NCBI GenBank assembly: GCA_900318815.1
Contig: ONMA01000024.1
Coordinates: forward strand, 1-64,000
Source: an uncultured Prevotellaceae bacterium
GTDB taxonomy: Bacteria; Bacteroidota; Bacteroidia; Bacteroidales; Bacteroidaceae
DNA length: 64,000 bases
Reading direction: 5' to 3'
Below the pieces are notes generated by a model. The model was not told the origin of the DNA, ran no database searches, and saw nothing but the letters and a program-made list of their open reading frames with translations. The position numbers and the translations under genes are program-made. Below, in pieces: positions 62,401 through 64,000 of this stretch. Each line of letters opens with the position of its first letter. Positions within the stretch are counted from its first letter, which is position 1.

Positions 62401-63330
62401 GTCGGCATCGGCCAGATAGGCATTCGATCCCTTCACAGCCGTCACAAACACATTGTTAAATACAACTGTAACAGGTGCATCTGTTGCAGTGGCATCAGTC
62501 TGCAGGGCAGCCAGCGAGTTGTAGGGAGCGGCCATGACCGTCAGCGTGAAACTGGCATTGCTGGGCTTGTAGCTGTTGTCGCCGTCGAACGAAGCCTTAA
62601 TGGTCGATGTACCAGGAGCCAGCAAGTCGATGACCGAGCCGTTGATAGCAGCCACTTCGGTATTCGAACTGGTCCACTCAATAGTACCACCAACAGCCGA
62701 ACCATCGGCCATCACCGTGGCCGTAGGCAGAGAAACTTGCTCGCCCACCATGCCCGACGCTGTATAGTCGCCCAATTCAACGGTAGTAGCCACGCGGGTA
62801 TCGACAGTAGAACCAGACTTCTTGTAGAGCTGAATGGCTTGCTGCCCACTCTTATAATAACGGAAACGATTCTGGTTGCTGGCAGCATTAAATCTTAATG
62901 TCATCGTACTGCCATCGAAAACCGATGCAATCACAGCATTTCCATCACCGTCTATGCTGAACGTGTGATTATAAGCCGTTGCATCATCCGATGTTTTCAG
63001 GCCATTGCTGTTGCTGGTCACACCAATGTATTTTCCCGATGCGCTTTTTAGCGTACCATTGGCAACGTCAATCGTAAAGACTGCTGCGTCGACCGAAGCA
63101 GACGAAGCAATCTGATTATTATCTACCTCGACAGCAATGGTGTTGTCTGTAGCATCCAAAGCCTCAAGGGCTCCATTGAATGCAACGCCACCCGTCTCGT
63201 ACACAATCAAATACTCGCCATCAGTAATATCACTGGTGGAAGTCACTTTCTGGTAGGAATCAGCATGAACCGCTCCAAAGAGCATTGCGAAGATGCTCAG
63301 CAGGGAGAATCTTAGTAAATTGTACTTCAT
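59482..63330 (-). CDS. Large multidomain pectinesterase (CE8) protein, secreted
   Basis: Likely removes methyl esters from pectin. The 1282-residue protein has a signal peptide (MKYNLLRFSLLSIFAMLFGAVHA), an N-terminal beta domain (about 24-170), a Big-like Ig domain (about 180-265), an OB-like domain (about 268-445), a carbohydrate-binding-like domain (about 460-620) and further linkers. A right-handed beta helix of the CE8 type follows (about 950-1240). The catalytic Asp residues are in QDTYYSNN and DFVCGGGDVFF, and the Arg in WGRSWG; motifs differ from the common DFIFG and LGRPW but keep the key residues. The end is IYNLQGVRVQ...GLYIVNGKKVVK, as in many secreted Prevotella proteins. Confidence 0.88.
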   Translation of the reverse strand: MKYNLLRFSLLSIFAMLFGAVHADSYQKVTSTSDITDGEYLIVYETGGVAFNGALEALDATDNTIAVEVDNNQIASSASVDAAVFTIDVANGTLKSASGKYIGVTSNSNGLKTSDDATAYNHTFSIDGDGNAVIASVFDGSTMTLRFNAASNQNRFRYYKSGQQAIQLYKKSGSTVDTRVATTVELGDYTASGMVGEQVSLPTATVMADGSAVGGTIEWTSSNTEVAAINGSVIDLLAPGTSTIKASFDGDNSYKPSNASFTLTVMAAPYNSLAALQTDATATDAPVTVVFNNVFVTAVKGSNAYLADADGYGVLVYKKDHGLEAGQLLNGSAEATLVLYRGQTELKNLSTDGLTITTTEIVPSVKTIDAITPANQSTLVQLKNVTYSEGKLTDGTNEITYYDNFGVEFEFEEGKAYDVTGIVILFNTTLEFAPRTADDIVEAGSTGPGDDPQIVMEKKLYSTDFSEWTTAGAAASESVVTWTTKYSKETLNFMLYNTAIMSTSDTKFAAYTDLPHTALQAAKAADPYVMTSPLASITKVRYIHGATGSNRGWKMEAKGDGDDDWVVISDAVASPNAWSEVSVDVNRTNCQLRWTNLNASQNAYMFELDIYGNVDMGTTPMLGSFKANGVEYVAGDIFEEQADGSMTATIEIAKGEQMISEGNPITDVVADNGTVGVITYEGANTSCTVTIPVTLGENTVNYIAQFLQKEDFTLTYYNTDGTVMGTQQVEKDAAIGSFAYDFNAAAASEGQKVRGWFVAADGGRKFTVADIITENTSLYAVQTPIEVQSPNERYTFNLNDQYFYAEDHEAFEPVGNGKFHDTTHGWVFAAGDKVNLLVGGNANIVLYLCNYSGGNAITLTNAGGQEVARIESDKVSPDGAIGTLEYVGEAGVITLNFSGTSYLHKLIVANQAQPLYSYDEATKTYNVTAGEAAGFLGALDEANAAGNAIIYLPNGTYDLGNECLTTISGENITIKGESQTETVILNLPKAEGIGVTATLLNTSNGLTLENLTLKNAYPYYDPATGKASAFAGRAVCLQDKGNYTVCRNVTMLSYQDTYYSNNTSGQFYFGNCEIHGLVDFVCGGGDVFFENTTFYLESREVAEGKGDVTIAAPNGAKQYGYVMDGCVIDCHSATFNWGRSWGSVANLAWLNTTLKQPSAIVSSRFTAAGMNCAADGFFEYNTMDEAGNVISPASNVILFTHSSGNKEYETILTAEGAAQYSKDNVFADAPKSFKDRVGIGTVGIDYVVKVAPRQDAIYNLQGVRVQQAVKGLYIVNGKKVVK

Positions 63331-63402
63331 GTTTGTTTGTTTTTAGTTAATTGAAAATATTGATTATTGTTCGTTTCGAGAGCATATTAAGCTATCAGGT
63401 TA

Positions 63403-63410
63403 CAAAATTA
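63403..63410 (-). promoter_or_regulatory. Promoter -7 element for the pectinesterase gene
   Basis: TAATTTTG on the minus strand, 72 bases before the ATG, in the divergent region. Confidence 0.5.
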
Positions 63411-63476
63411 CGCTTTTATTTTGAAATAGCCATCATTTTTTACAAATATATTCGCAGATTTCTCATAAAATCTCCG

Positions 63477-63484
63477 TAATTTTG
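63477..63484 (+). promoter_or_regulatory. Promoter -7 element for the gene at 63539
   Basis: TAATTTTG, 54 bases before the ATG at 63539. Confidence 0.55.
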
Positions 63485-63538
63485 CACCCGACATACATCT
63501 ACTATCAATTATTATCACTTAACAAAAACTACAAACGC

Positions 63539-64000
63539 ATGAAGAAAATCTTTACGCTTATCGCCATCGCCATGATGGCCCTGTGTACTCAGGCACAGAC
63601 TCTCATTAACTACCCGGCCAACAAGACGGGAATCACCATCAGCGGAACAACCGTCGAGGGAACGGTGAAAATCCACGCGAACAAGGATGCCGTGGCCTGC
63701 CTCACGCTGAAAAACGGTTTCCTCACCGACGACCTGATGAACGGCAACCACATCAAGCTGGAAGTGGAGGGCGGCTTCAAGGCTGGCGACGTGGTGACCA
63801 TTGCCGGAGTCATCAGCAACACCGACGAGTCCAAGCGCGGTACGGCAAACCTGTTCACCGCCGGCAACGACAAGGTAGCCACTTCGCTGATTGTCTTTGA
63901 GGACTTCATCAACGCCCGTCTGGTGGAGGATGACCCCGTAGAGCAGACCTACACCCTTGAAGCGGATGCCGACTCGCTGTTCCTTGGCCGCGACGGCAAC
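63539..64000 (+). CDS. Secreted protein, partial (runs off the window)
   Basis: The frame from ATG 63539 is open to the last base (154 residues). It begins with a signal peptide (MKKIFTLIAIAMMALCTQAQ) and continues into a beta-rich domain (NYPANKTGITISGTTVEG; GFKAGDVVTIAGVISN; TANLFTAGND). It is divergent from the pectinesterase gene and has its own promoter. The sequence style matches extracellular domains of Prevotella polysaccharide enzymes, so it may be another pectin-active protein, but the catalytic part, if any, is outside the window. Confidence 0.8.
   Translation, partial: MKKIFTLIAIAMMALCTQAQTLINYPANKTGITISGTTVEGTVKIHANKDAVACLTLKNGFLTDDLMNGNHIKLEVEGGFKAGDVVTIAGVISNTDESKRGTANLFTAGNDKVATSLIVFEDFINARLVEDDPVEQTYTLEADADSLFLGRDGN

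Overview
The window looks like a chromosomal segment of a Bacteroidota bacterium close to Prevotella (family Prevotellaceae). The evidence is a SusC/SusD pair with a surface lipoprotein, many promoters of the Bacteroidota type (TAnnTTTG, often with TTTG 19-21 bases upstream) directly before genes, secreted proteins ending in a YNLQG-type C-terminal motif, and a B12 riboswitch before a TonB receptor. No prophage, insertion sequence with transposase, CRISPR array, tRNA or rRNA was seen.

Layout. 1-6968: inverted repeat, then a glycan-uptake operon (susC, susD, surface glycan-binding lipoprotein) closed by a terminator. 6986-11875: a type III restriction-modification pair (mod, res) on the minus strand. 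12019-14377: cobU-cobT-cobS, the late nucleotide-loop steps of cobalamin synthesis. 14418-15732: a large palindrome and an acyltransferase flanked by repeats. 15748-22250: a thioredoxin-like lipid- or envelope-side protein, then a four-gene unit (MINPP-like phosphatase, PafA-like phosphatase, GH27 alpha-galactosidase, MntP). 22328-23728: infC-rpmI-rplT. 24167-28085: minus-strand HAD protein, Wzc-type tyrosine autokinase and rfbA. 28240-31206: a hypothetical gene, a coiled-coil (ZapB-like) protein, zapA and rny. 31232-35370: ilvD-ilvB-ilvN. 35379-40211: a minus-strand operon behind a cobalamin riboswitch (TonB receptor, PepSY membrane protein, exported CbiK-like chelatase). 40391-43003: nrdD-nrdG. 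43239-47501: acyl-ACP thioesterase, thrS and a PD-(D/E)XK Rpn-type nuclease with a heptad repeat tail. 47514-53041: a tripartite RND efflux pump. 53192-54592: a secreted C1B peptidase. 54852-55394: a small beta-barrel protein. 55395-56365: a gene-poor stretch rich in palindromes. 56366-59342: YihY, the RNase P RNA gene and ilvC. 59482-64000: a large pectinesterase-type protein and the start of another secreted protein.

Two themes stand out. First, cobalamin: the cobUTS genes and the riboswitch-controlled TonB/PepSY/CbiK-like operon suggest the cell scavenges corrinoid or cobalt and finishes the cofactor; the exported chelatase in that operon is the best candidate for poorly described biology. 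Second, the window carries at least six families of short palindromic repeats. Each is built from two inverted arms, and in three families the arms are themselves short tandem repeats. Copies lie not only between genes but also inside ilvD, inside the susD signal peptide, in the N-terminus of an acyltransferase and across the nrdD stop codon, so these repeats are shaping coding sequence and probably mRNA structure.
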